Assembly (NCBI GenBank): GCA_038239145.1
Contig: JBBSFB010000005.1
Span: forward strand, 67,491 to 131,490
DNA length: 64,000 nt
Source: PALSA-610 sp038239145
GTDB lineage: Bacteria > Actinomycetota > Acidimicrobiia > IMCC26256 > PALSA-610
Direction of reading: 5' to 3'
Below, piece by piece: positions 1-6,362 of this stretch (position 1 is its first letter; every line of letters starts with the position of its first letter). The notes under the pieces are model-generated. The model was not told where the DNA came from, searched no databases, and saw nothing but the letters and a program-made list of their open reading frames with translations. A program made the position numbers and the translations under genes.

Positions 1-2
1 GC

Positions 3-305
3 ATCGGCGAAACCGTGGCTGCGCCCGGCGCGCCCTTGGACCTGCTCGTCGAGCCGAAACCCGGAGACGCACCTCGATGCGCGTGCACCCGGCCCCGACC
101 CACGATGGCGGCCGCCCACGTGCACGAGGTCGTCAACGCGGCCCGCGTCCCCGCCGCGAGTATCCACGTGTACTCACCGCCCCTCACGATGATGAATCAC
201 TACGAGTCGACGGCCGAGTCCGCCCTCCGGGCCGTGCACCACGAGATCGTCGACGTCGATACCGTGACGCCTTGTGAACGAGCGACCGAGCGTGCACACG
301 GTTGA
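3..305 (+). CDS. Cysteine dioxygenase, C-terminal part (5' end outside window)
   Basis: The frame is open from the left edge to a TGA at 303-305. Residues encoded at about 118-215 read HVHEVVNAARVPAASIHVYSPP, which matches the C-terminal half of type I cysteine dioxygenases: the HVH segment carries the third iron-binding histidine of the cupin and IHVYSPPL is a family signature. The family oxidises cysteine to cysteine sulfinate in the cytoplasm. The stretch before HVHEVV (about 60-110) is Cys/Pro/Arg-rich and aligns poorly, so a small local frameshift is possible. A rhodanese gene overlaps its end, a pairing common in actinobacteria and consistent with sulfur-amino-acid catabolism. Confidence 0.6.
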   Translation: MGETVAAPGAPLDLLVEPKPGDAPRCACTRPRPTMAAAHVHEVVNAARVPAASIHVYSPPLTMMNHYESTAESALRAVHHEIVDVDTVTPCERATERAHG

Positions 306-684
306 CGAGCTGCTCGTCGAGGCGCGCCGTTCGCTGCATCGCGTCACCCCGGTCGAAGCGCGACGCGCGGCCGACGCGGGCGCGCTGATCGTCGACATCC
401 GGCCGTCGGAGCTCCGACGCCGGGACGGGCTCATACCCGGCGCGCTGGTCATCGATCGCAACGTCCTCGAGTGGCGCCTCGATCCCGAGAGTGCCGACCG
501 GACACCCGAGATCACCTCGCATGACCAGACGATCATTCTCGTGTGCGACGAGGGGTACGCGTCGAGCTTGGCCGCGGCGACGCTGCACGATCTCGGGCTG
601 CACCGCGCCACCGACCTCATCGGCGGCGTTCAGGCGTGGATCGCCGACGGGCTCCCCACCGTGGCGAACGAGTCGCCAGCCTGA
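274..684 (+). CDS. Rhodanese-like domain protein (136 aa)
   Basis: Single-domain rhodanese fold. The substrate loop is visible as LVCDEGYASS, with the catalytic cysteine first in the loop; the upstream VDIRP and PGALVI segments match the CH2 region and the core strand of the family. Such proteins move sulfane sulfur as a cysteine persulfide. The GTG at 274 overlaps the preceding dioxygenase by 32 nt; the GTG at 292 (VHTVDELL) would overlap by only 14 nt and is equally plausible. The overlap suggests co-transcription with the cysteine dioxygenase, so handling of sulfur from cysteine breakdown is the likely role (inference). Confidence 0.85.
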   Translation: MNERPSVHTVDELLVEARRSLHRVTPVEARRAADAGALIVDIRPSELRRRDGLIPGALVIDRNVLEWRLDPESADRTPEITSHDQTIILVCDEGYASSLAAATLHDLGLHRATDLIGGVQAWIADGLPTVANESPA

Positions 685-870
685 GCTCTCCGGTCAGGCG
701 CCTTCGGCCCGGTGAGGCCCGGCGCATCGATTTCCAGGCCGGTGCTGACGACAACAAAGATAACGAGCGCGGTGAACACGACCTTGTCACGATGACGGCC
801 GGCAGATTAAGTGACCGGGCGAATGGGCGTGCCTGCACCACCGAGGAACCAGCCGTGGTTGACTCGGACC

Positions 871-1122
871 ATGAAAAAGCTCGTCGAGTACGGCACCGAT
901 GACCATCCGGCCGGCGACCCCGAGCGGGCGCAGATCACGTGGATCGTCGCGCTCCTCGACGACTGCGAAGAGTGCGAAGATCCCAGAATCGAGCTCACGG
1001 TCGAAGAATTGGGCGCTCCCGGCGCCGGACTCGTCGGCCATTTGAGTCCGCCGACCGCGCGCCGCCTCCGCGCCGCGCTCGCGAAGGCGCTGCGCGAGAT
1101 CGGTGAGCCCGTCGACGGCTGA
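871..1122 (+). CDS. Small acidic hypothetical protein (83 aa)
   Basis: I do not recognise this protein. It begins MKKLVEYGTDD at the ATG at 871; an in-frame ATG at 811 would add 20 residues that look non-coding. It has an acidic centre with a CEEC pair (LLDDCEECEDPRIE) followed by a helix rich in Arg and Ala (RRLRAALAKALREIG). There is no signal peptide or membrane segment. It stands alone between the rhodanese gene and the flavoprotein at 1262. The amphipathic C-terminal helix and standalone context would suit a small regulatory or adaptor protein, but that is speculation. Confidence 0.5.
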   Translation: MKKLVEYGTDDHPAGDPERAQITWIVALLDDCEECEDPRIELTVEELGAPGAGLVGHLSPPTARRLRAALAKALREIGEPVDG

Positions 1123-1261
1123 ATGCCGAAGAGATTCGTCCGCAACGGCGTCGGTTGGAATCAACAGGAATGCGACGCGCACGGGATCACGTTGCCGCCG
1201 CGGAAGAACGCTTCGACCGGTTCGGCTGCCGCGCCGCGTGGTTCTCGGCAAGAGTGATGCG

Positions 1262-2839
1262 ATGCTCGACGACACGCTTCTCGATCGGCGCACGTTGTTG
1301 CGGTGGCTGGCCGCCGGTGCCGGCGCGGCCGCTGTCGCCGGATGTTCCGGGAGCGGCGGGTCACGCGGCGCCGGCCCGACGCCGTCGTCGTCCGGCCGAA
1401 CGTCGACCACCCGTTCGCCGCAGGGCCTCGTCTGGAGCCGGCTGCAGAGCAAGCTGACCGGGCGCCTCGTCCTCCCGGCCGCGTCGAGCTATCTCTCCGA
1501 CCTGCAACTGTACGACCCGCGTTTCGACACGACCCGGCCCGCGGCGATCGCGTACTGCGCCGATCCGACCGACGTCCAGCACTGCATCTCGTTCGCCCGG
1601 TCCAACGACGTTGCGTTCACAGCCCGCAGCGGCGGCCACAGCTACGCCGGATACTCGAGCAACCGGGGACTCGTGATCGACGTCACCACCATGAACGGAG
1701 TGGCGCTGACCGGCTCCAGCGCAACGATTGGCGCCGGCGCCCGCCTCATCGACATCTACGGCAATCTCAACGGACAGGGTGTCTCGATCCCCGGTGGGTC
1801 ATGTCCGACGGTGGGCATCGCCGGCCTCACGCTGGGCGGTGGGATCGGCGTGGTCGGTCGCGAACACGGGCTCACGTGTGACGCCGTCAGCGACGTGTTC
1901 GTCGTCACCGCCGACAGCCGGCTCGTGCACGCGAACACGTCTGACAACGACGACCTCTTCTGGGCGCTGCGCGGAGGCGGGGGCGGCAACTTCGCCGTCG
2001 TCACAGGGTTCCAGTTCGACACGTTCGCTACCAGCGACGTCGCCCTGTTCACGTTGCGCTTTCCGTGGGCCGCGGCCGCCGACGTGCTACCGGCCTGGAT
2101 GGGGTGGATCGACGGCGCGCCCGATCCGTTGTGGTCGAACTGCATCCTGTCGACGCCGTCCACCAACGGTGGCCCGTCGATCTCGATCGGGGGGATCTGG
2201 GGCGGCCCGCAGTCGGGCGTCGCACCGCTCATCGCCCAACTCGTCACGGCCACCGGGGCGACCCCGACGACGAACTTCTTGGAGACGATCCCGCTCGCGC
2301 ACGCCATGTACGTGGAGGCGGGATGCGGCCAGTTGAGCCAGGCCGCATGTCACCTCCCGAGCCAAAACGCGCAGGGACAGCTGACCCGCGGGCCCTCGTT
2401 CGCGGCCTCGAACTACCTCGACAACGCCCCGTCCGACGCCGGGATCCAAGCCATCGTCGGCGCCATCACGGCGCGCGGATCGTCGGGCCGGTCAGGCGCG
2501 ATCGCGTTCGACTCCTACGGCGGCGCGATCAACCGGGTCGACCCGTCCGCGACCGCGTTCGTGCACCGCCAGACCCTGTGTTGCGCTCAGTACAGCGTGA
2601 ACTACAACGCGAACGATTCCGCGGTCGCGGTGGCCGGACACCAGGCGTGGGTCGCGCAGTGCGGCGCCGCGCTGCGCCCGTACGTCTCGAACGCGGCTTA
2701 CCAGAACTACATCGATCCCACGCTCACGAACTCACTGCGGGCGTACTACGGCAATAATCTCTCACGGCTCGAGACGTTGAAGAAGAAGTGGGACCCGGAC
2801 GACGCGTTCCATTTCGCTCAGAGCATTCCACTCCCCTAG
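1262..2839 (+). CDS. Secreted FAD-binding oxidoreductase, berberine-bridge-enzyme type (525 aa)
   Basis: FAD_binding_4 plus BBE-type protein. The N-terminus carries a twin-arginine-like motif (DRRTLLRWLAAGAGAAAVAGC) ending in a lipobox-like VAGC, so export by Tat and possible lipid anchoring are likely. RSGGHSYAGYS supplies the histidine that usually bears FAD covalently, and GGSCPTVGIAG contains the second attachment cysteine, implying bicovalent flavin. The C-terminus (ETLKKKWDPDDAFHFAQSIP) is the classic BBE ending. Family members oxidise sugars, alcohols or alkaloid-like substrates with O2; the substrate cannot be told. I chose the ATG at 1262 because the frame upstream of it is Arg-rich and leaves the signal sequence internal. 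Confidence 0.9.
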   Translation: MLDDTLLDRRTLLRWLAAGAGAAAVAGCSGSGGSRGAGPTPSSSGRTSTTRSPQGLVWSRLQSKLTGRLVLPAASSYLSDLQLYDPRFDTTRPAAIAYCADPTDVQHCISFARSNDVAFTARSGGHSYAGYSSNRGLVIDVTTMNGVALTGSSATIGAGARLIDIYGNLNGQGVSIPGGSCPTVGIAGLTLGGGIGVVGREHGLTCDAVSDVFVVTADSRLVHANTSDNDDLFWALRGGGGGNFAVVTGFQFDTFATSDVALFTLRFPWAAAADVLPAWMGWIDGAPDPLWSNCILSTPSTNGGPSISIGGIWGGPQSGVAPLIAQLVTATGATPTTNFLETIPLAHAMYVEAGCGQLSQAACHLPSQNAQGQLTRGPSFAASNYLDNAPSDAGIQAIVGAITARGSSGRSGAIAFDSYGGAINRVDPSATAFVHRQTLCCAQYSVNYNANDSAVAVAGHQAWVAQCGAALRPYVSNAAYQNYIDPTLTNSLRAYYGNNLSRLETLKKKWDPDDAFHFAQSIPLP

Positions 2840-2887
2840 CAAGGCCGACAGCTACCCAGGGACGAGCGGAGGTGGCAGGATGCCGTC

Positions 2888-3361
2888 ATGACGACCGAAC
2901 GCTTCGAAGTCCCGCGCACGATCAGGGCCGACCCCGCAACGATCTTCCGGGTCGTGAGCGACCCGAAGGGTCACGTCGCGATCGACAGCTCCGGGATGCT
3001 CATGGATTCCACGGGCGACCCGGCCCGGGCCGTCGGCGACACCTTCGTGATCCACATGGACCGTGAGGCACTGAACGACTACCCGATGGGCCTGTACGAC
3101 GTGACGGTGGAGATCACGAAGTTCGAGCAGGACCGGGAGATCGCGTGGACCGTCGTCGGCGCGATCGAGCCGCCGCTCCGCCACATCTACGGGTACACGC
3201 TCGAGCCGACCGACGCCGGCACACTCGTCACGTCGTATTACGACTGGTCGGAGATCGACCCGGTGTGGCGAGAAGCGGCGATCTTCCCGATCATCCCCGA
3301 GGCGACGTTGCGCGCCTCGCTCGGCCTCCTGGCCCGCAAGGTGCAGCACGGCACGACGTAA
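2888..3361 (+). CDS. SRPBCC (START/polyketide cyclase fold) protein (157 aa)
   Basis: The pattern is that of the SRPBCC superfamily: an opening strand (FEVPRTIRADPATIFRVVSD), a central IHMDRE strand and a C-terminal helix (ATLRASLGLLARKVQ). These proteins bind hydrophobic ligands in a cavity; some are cyclases or toxin-resistance proteins, and the ligand is unknown here. A clear paralogue lies at 40561-41028 on the other strand and shares VGDTFVIHMDRE and the strand after it almost unchanged. The gene starts 48 nt after the flavoprotein and could be co-transcribed with it. It converges with the HAD gene, with 16 nt between the stops. Confidence 0.8.
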   Translation: MTTERFEVPRTIRADPATIFRVVSDPKGHVAIDSSGMLMDSTGDPARAVGDTFVIHMDREALNDYPMGLYDVTVEITKFEQDREIAWTVVGAIEPPLRHIYGYTLEPTDAGTLVTSYYDWSEIDPVWREAAIFPIIPEATLRASLGLLARKVQHGTT

Positions 3362-3377
3362 ATCGTCGGCCGAACGA

Positions 3378-4061
3378 TCAGAAGCGCGCCGACAGCTCGG
3401 AGAACCGCTCCAGCTGCACCAGGCGTTCGGCCGTCTCGTCGAGCACGTCGTGCTCCAACGCCCACGTGTTGACGTTCGGGATGAACACCGCCCCGAGCCC
3501 GGCTGCGAGCGCGGGTGCGATATCGGACTTCACCGAGTTCCCGATCATCCACGTACGCGCGGGATCGAGACTCTCGGCCTCGACGAACGCGGAGTACGTC
3601 GCCGTGTTCTTCTCCCGCACGATGACGATGCGCCGGAAGAAGCGCGCGAGGCCCGACACGTCGATCTTGCCCTGCTGCTCCGCGTCGTCACCCTTCGTCA
3701 GCATCAGGAGGTCGTGACGCCGGTGCAGGGCGTCCAACGTGGCTTCGACGTCGGCGATGGGCTCGATCGCGTGTGCGAACAGCGGCGCCGCGAGCTGCTC
3801 GATGCGGGCGCGGTCCCGGGTCGTGGGTGCGCGTTCCCGGAGGTGCTCGAAGCAGTCGTGCAGGCTCCGTAGGAAGACCCGGGTCCCGTAGCCGTGCGTC
3901 GCCGAGTTCGCCCGCTCGATGTCGTACAGCGTCGCGACGATCTCCTCGGGAGCGAGGTTCGGGTGCGCGATCCACGCGACGAAGTCGACGATGGCGCGGT
4001 CGAACAATACGTTGTTCTCCCACAGGGTGTCGTCGGCGTCGAAGATCAGGTGCAGACGCAC
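3378..4061 (-). CDS. HAD-superfamily hydrolase (227 aa)
   Basis: The HAD motif I is at the N-terminus: LIFDADDTLWENN, with the nucleophile and acid/base aspartates of the DxDxT box. Motif II/III elements follow: LLMLTKGDDAEQQGKI (Thr then Lys), and WMIGNSVKSDIAPA (motif IV acidic residue). The cap between is helical. Such enzymes remove phosphate from small molecules. The start is the GTG at 4061, which puts motif I at residues 5-13 as usual; the frame runs further upstream but that part is Arg-rich and would overlap the DUF3224 remnant. It reads in the same direction as that remnant, 35 nt downstream of it. Confidence 0.85.
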   Translation of the reverse strand: MRLHLIFDADDTLWENNVLFDRAIVDFVAWIAHPNLAPEEIVATLYDIERANSATHGYGTRVFLRSLHDCFEHLRERAPTTRDRARIEQLAAPLFAHAIEPIADVEATLDALHRRHDLLMLTKGDDAEQQGKIDVSGLARFFRRIVIVREKNTATYSAFVEAESLDPARTWMIGNSVKSDIAPALAAGLGAVFIPNVNTWALEHDVLDETAERLVQLERFSELSARF

Positions 4062-4096
4062 GGCGACCGAGCTTACGATCTTCGCGGCCGGGTTCG

Positions 4097-4371
4097 TCAG
4101 TCGACGTCGTCGACGTACGCGCCGACATGGCGTACGACGAGCGTTCCCCGCCGGCCTGCCATGGCGCCGTTGATGCGCTCCAGACCGACGAAGGTTGCGC
4201 TGCCGTCGGCGCATAGGCCATCAGCCACCCGGTCGCCGAGCCACCCTCGATATCGCCCGAGTAGCTCTTCGTGACGTGGGCGGCCGTGAGCTTGGTCGCG
4301 TCGGCGTTCTCGTCGAACGGGTTCTCGTCCCAGCCGGTCACTTCGAATGTCGCCGCAATCCTGGTGGTCAT
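4097..4371 (-). pseudogene. DUF3224 protein, frameshifted and truncated
   Basis: The ATG at 4371 opens a good DUF3224 N-terminus (ATFEVTGWDENPFDE, then SYSGDIEGGSATGWLMAY). At about 4215-4220 the coding sense jumps frame: the following family sequence (GSATFVGLERINGAMAGRRG) is in another frame and ends at the TGA at 4097-4099 after VGAYVDDVD. A simple net shift (one base lost or two gained in GCGCCGAC) explains it. Even when repaired the product is about 90 residues, short of the usual 125-130, and lacks the C-terminal strand of the allene-oxide-cyclase-like barrel. It is therefore probably a dead gene. Its start faces the MarR gene across the palindrome at 4394. Confidence 0.7.
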
Positions 4372-4393
4372 GGTGTTCCCCACCGAACTTCTT

Positions 4394-4416
4394 TATATGA
4401 GTGTGTCATACATATA
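4394..4416. promoter_or_regulatory. Imperfect palindrome, probable MarR operator
   Basis: The arms TATATGAGTG and CATACATATA match at 8 of 10 positions around a 3-nt centre. This is a markedly AT-rich island in otherwise GC-rich DNA. It lies between the divergent DUF3224 remnant (start 4371) and the MarR gene (start 4456), which is where an autoregulated MarR repressor normally binds. Confidence 0.6.
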
Positions 4417-4455
4417 CCCGATTCGCCGAGGCCGAACCGGGGTAGATTCGGAGCA

Positions 4456-5031
4456 ATGGGCACGTCTCGATCCGACCGTACGACCAACCTCTTCGGGGCA
4501 CTGGCACTCGTCGCTGACGACAAGATCCGCCGGGCCACGGAGACCGCCGCCCGCCACACCGACGCCGCGCCTGGCGCGCTCGTCGCGCTCTACGAGTTTC
4601 TGGGCGGACGCTCGATCGACGACCTCCGTCATGCTGTAGGCCTCACCTCGTCCGGGGCGGTCCGGCTCGTCGATCGTCTGGTCGCCGCGGGCTACGTCGA
4701 ACGTCGAGCGGGGGCCGATCGCCGCGCCGTCGCGCTCGCGCTCACCAACACCGGTCGGCGCGCGGCCCGCAGAGTGCTCGAGGCACGCGCCGGTGCAATC
4801 GATCACATGTTGTCACCGCTGACCAACGGCGAACGGGCGGCGCTCGCAACCCTCATGGAGAAACTGCTCGGCGCGACTACGAGAGAACGACTCGCCGATC
4901 GAGCCGCCGGTCACGTGGCGGAGAACGGGTACACGTGCCGTATGTGCGACTTCTCCGCCTGCGGGCGGGAGCGCGGACTCTGCCCGGTCGCGAACGCCGA
5001 GAACGGCAGACCACGACACCAGGTGTCGTGA
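4456..5031 (+). CDS. MarR-family regulator with C-terminal cysteine cluster (191 aa)
   Basis: A winged-helix MarR domain covers about residues 15-145: the recognition region is DDLRHAVGLTSSGAVRLVDRL and the wing follows (VERRAGADRRAVALALT). After it comes an unusual tail, CRMCDFSACGRERGLCPVA, with four cysteines in 16 residues. That spacing could hold zinc or act as a thiol redox switch (inference). The ATG at 4456 follows the palindrome at 4394-4416, suggesting autoregulation. The original regulated gene may have been the divergent DUF3224 gene, now broken, or the ABC transporter whose remnant follows immediately downstream. Confidence 0.88.
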   Translation: MGTSRSDRTTNLFGALALVADDKIRRATETAARHTDAAPGALVALYEFLGGRSIDDLRHAVGLTSSGAVRLVDRLVAAGYVERRAGADRRAVALALTNTGRRAARRVLEARAGAIDHMLSPLTNGERAALATLMEKLLGATTRERLADRAAGHVAENGYTCRMCDFSACGRERGLCPVANAENGRPRHQVS

Positions 5032-5079
5032 CATTCGTCATGGCGAAGTCGCCACTCGCACGTCTGGAGGCCGGATCCG

Positions 5080-5331
5080 GTGCAGTGCACGATGAGACGC
5101 ATGCGAACTACCCACCCGCCCGTGACCACCGCCGGGACCTCGCTCTGCGGCCTCGAGGTCGTTCGGCCCGGCCCGGGGCGGTCCGCGATATCGACCTCGA
5201 CACAGCACCCGGTGAGACGGTTGCCTGCCGGGCCGAACGGCGCCGGCAAGTTCACGACGGTCGACATGGTGCTCGGTCTCGGCCGGCGCCTCATCCGGGA
5301 AGTGAGTGTGCACAAGCTCGTCACGCTCACG
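5080..5331 (+). pseudogene. ABC transporter ATP-binding subunit, N-terminal remnant
   Basis: Two frames must be spliced to read an ABC ATPase N-terminus. One frame gives TTAGTSLCGLEVVRPGPGR, the next gives AVRDIDLDTAPGETVA, and the first resumes with GPNGAGKFTTVDMVLGLG. The last stretch is a Walker A box in which the usual GKS/T serine is Phe. After about 5280 the similarity ends: no Q-loop, signature motif or Walker B is present. The gene is therefore frameshifted at least twice, altered in the P-loop and truncated. It lies just after the MarR gene and may once have been its target. Confidence 0.65.
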
Positions 5332-5441
5332 ACGAGTCCCGCGGCTGGCAGTGCAGCACGAGCTCGAACCCCCGATCCGGACCCCCGACCCGAGCCCCCG
5401 AGCCGGTTCGATGGTTCTTGGGGTGTCGTAGCCTCCGAGGC

Positions 5442-6080
5442 ATGACGGATGTCGAGGTGTACGTCGATCCGAGTTGTCCGTGGGCTTGGATCACGACGCG
5501 ATGGATCAAAGAAGTCGCGCCGGAACGCGACCTTTCGGTGACCTGGCGCTCCTTCTGCATCGAGATCCGTGACGACTACGACCTAGTACCGACGATGCCC
5601 GAGCGCCTGCGGGAGAGGGCCCTCAGCGCGCACGCGCTCTCCCACCGGATGCTGCGGATCCTCGAGGCGGTGCGCGCCGCGTCCAGCGAGGAGCGCGTCG
5701 ACGCGCTGTACACCGAATGGGGTCAGCGCTTCTTCGGTCGCGACGGCAACCGGACCGAGACGGTGCTCGCGCAGTGCCTGGCCGCGTGCGGGCTCGACGA
5801 CGGCCTGATCGACGCAGGCGATGCGGAGAAGTGGGACGCTCCGATCAACGAGGCGATGGAAGTCGCGTATGCGTTCGGCGGCCCCAAGACCCAGACCCCG
5901 ACCATCGTCGTGCGTACCGATCCGCCGCACGGGTTCAAGGGACCGGTGATGGCGCCCGCGCCGACCGGCGCGGCCGCAGTCCGGATGTGGGACGCCATCA
6001 ACCTGCTGTCGGCCGAGCCCGGCTTCTTCGAGATCACCCGGCCACGGGTCAACCGGCCCGATCCGCCCGCATTCGCATAG
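5442..6080 (+). CDS. Mycothiol-dependent nitroreductase-like DsbA-fold protein (212 aa)
   Basis: Thioredoxin/DsbA-fold protein of the type known in mycobacteria as Rv2466c (mycothiol-dependent nitroreductase). The active-site segment VDPSCPWAWITTRWI is at residues 7-21. Only the first cysteine of the CxxC motif remains (CPWA), compatible with a monothiol mechanism using mycothiol. The long helical insertion (about 55-135) and the C-terminal strand region (FGGPKTQTPTIVVRTDPP, with the expected TPT cis-proline element) fit the family. The ATG at 5442 lies 110 nt beyond the ABC remnant. The family depends on mycothiol, which supports an actinobacterial host. Confidence 0.85.
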   Translation: MTDVEVYVDPSCPWAWITTRWIKEVAPERDLSVTWRSFCIEIRDDYDLVPTMPERLRERALSAHALSHRMLRILEAVRAASSEERVDALYTEWGQRFFGRDGNRTETVLAQCLAACGLDDGLIDAGDAEKWDAPINEAMEVAYAFGGPKTQTPTIVVRTDPPHGFKGPVMAPAPTGAAAVRMWDAINLLSAEPGFFEITRPRVNRPDPPAFA

Positions 6081-6135
6081 TCGGGAACAGCGATCGGAGC
6101 GGCCCGGCTCGACTCGTCGACAGGGTCGCCGCCGG

Positions 6136-6240
6136 TTGCTGACGGTCTTCGTCGCGCGCACCTTGCCGAGGGCCGAGGTCGCAGCCGCGCGTCTCGAGGT
6201 CATGGGCGGGCACACACGCGGGAAGGTCGCGCTCGTCGTG
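6136..6240 (+). pseudogene. Possible C-terminal remnant of an MDR-type quinone/alcohol dehydrogenase
   Basis: A short stretch reads LPRAEVAAARLEVMGGHTRGKVALVV, close to the C-terminal consensus of medium-chain reductases (helix with AAxRxME followed by GKVVL). Nothing upstream in this frame continues the fold and the reading frame runs on past the usual end, so this is at best a fossil. The surrounding 280 nt otherwise hold only the palindrome at 6330. Confidence 0.3.
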
Positions 6241-6329
6241 CGACGACACCTCGGATTGCCGGCGAACCGCCCGACGCCCACGCCAAAGCTCCAAACACAT
6301 TGCAAGAATACGGTCGCATGTGCGTCGCG

Positions 6330-6354
6330 ATCCTTGCAATACGTTTGCAAGGAT
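6330..6354. promoter_or_regulatory. Perfect 10-bp inverted repeat containing TTGCAA
   Basis: ATCCTTGCAA and TTGCAAGGAT are perfect complements separated by TACGT. A third half-site, TTGCAAGAAT, lies at 6300-6309. The repeat starts 9 nt beyond the permease stop codon, so it could be a transcription terminator for that gene, but the stem is AT-rich and has no T-tract, and the extra half-site points instead to a repressor or activator site. Confidence 0.5.
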
Positions 6355-6362
6355 TCCCTCGG

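Noticed and set aside
1103..1261. Extended N-terminus of the BBE-like flavoprotein
   Set aside because: The frame is open but the residues are Arg/Ser-rich and would bury the Tat/lipoprotein signal; the ATG at 1262 fits better.
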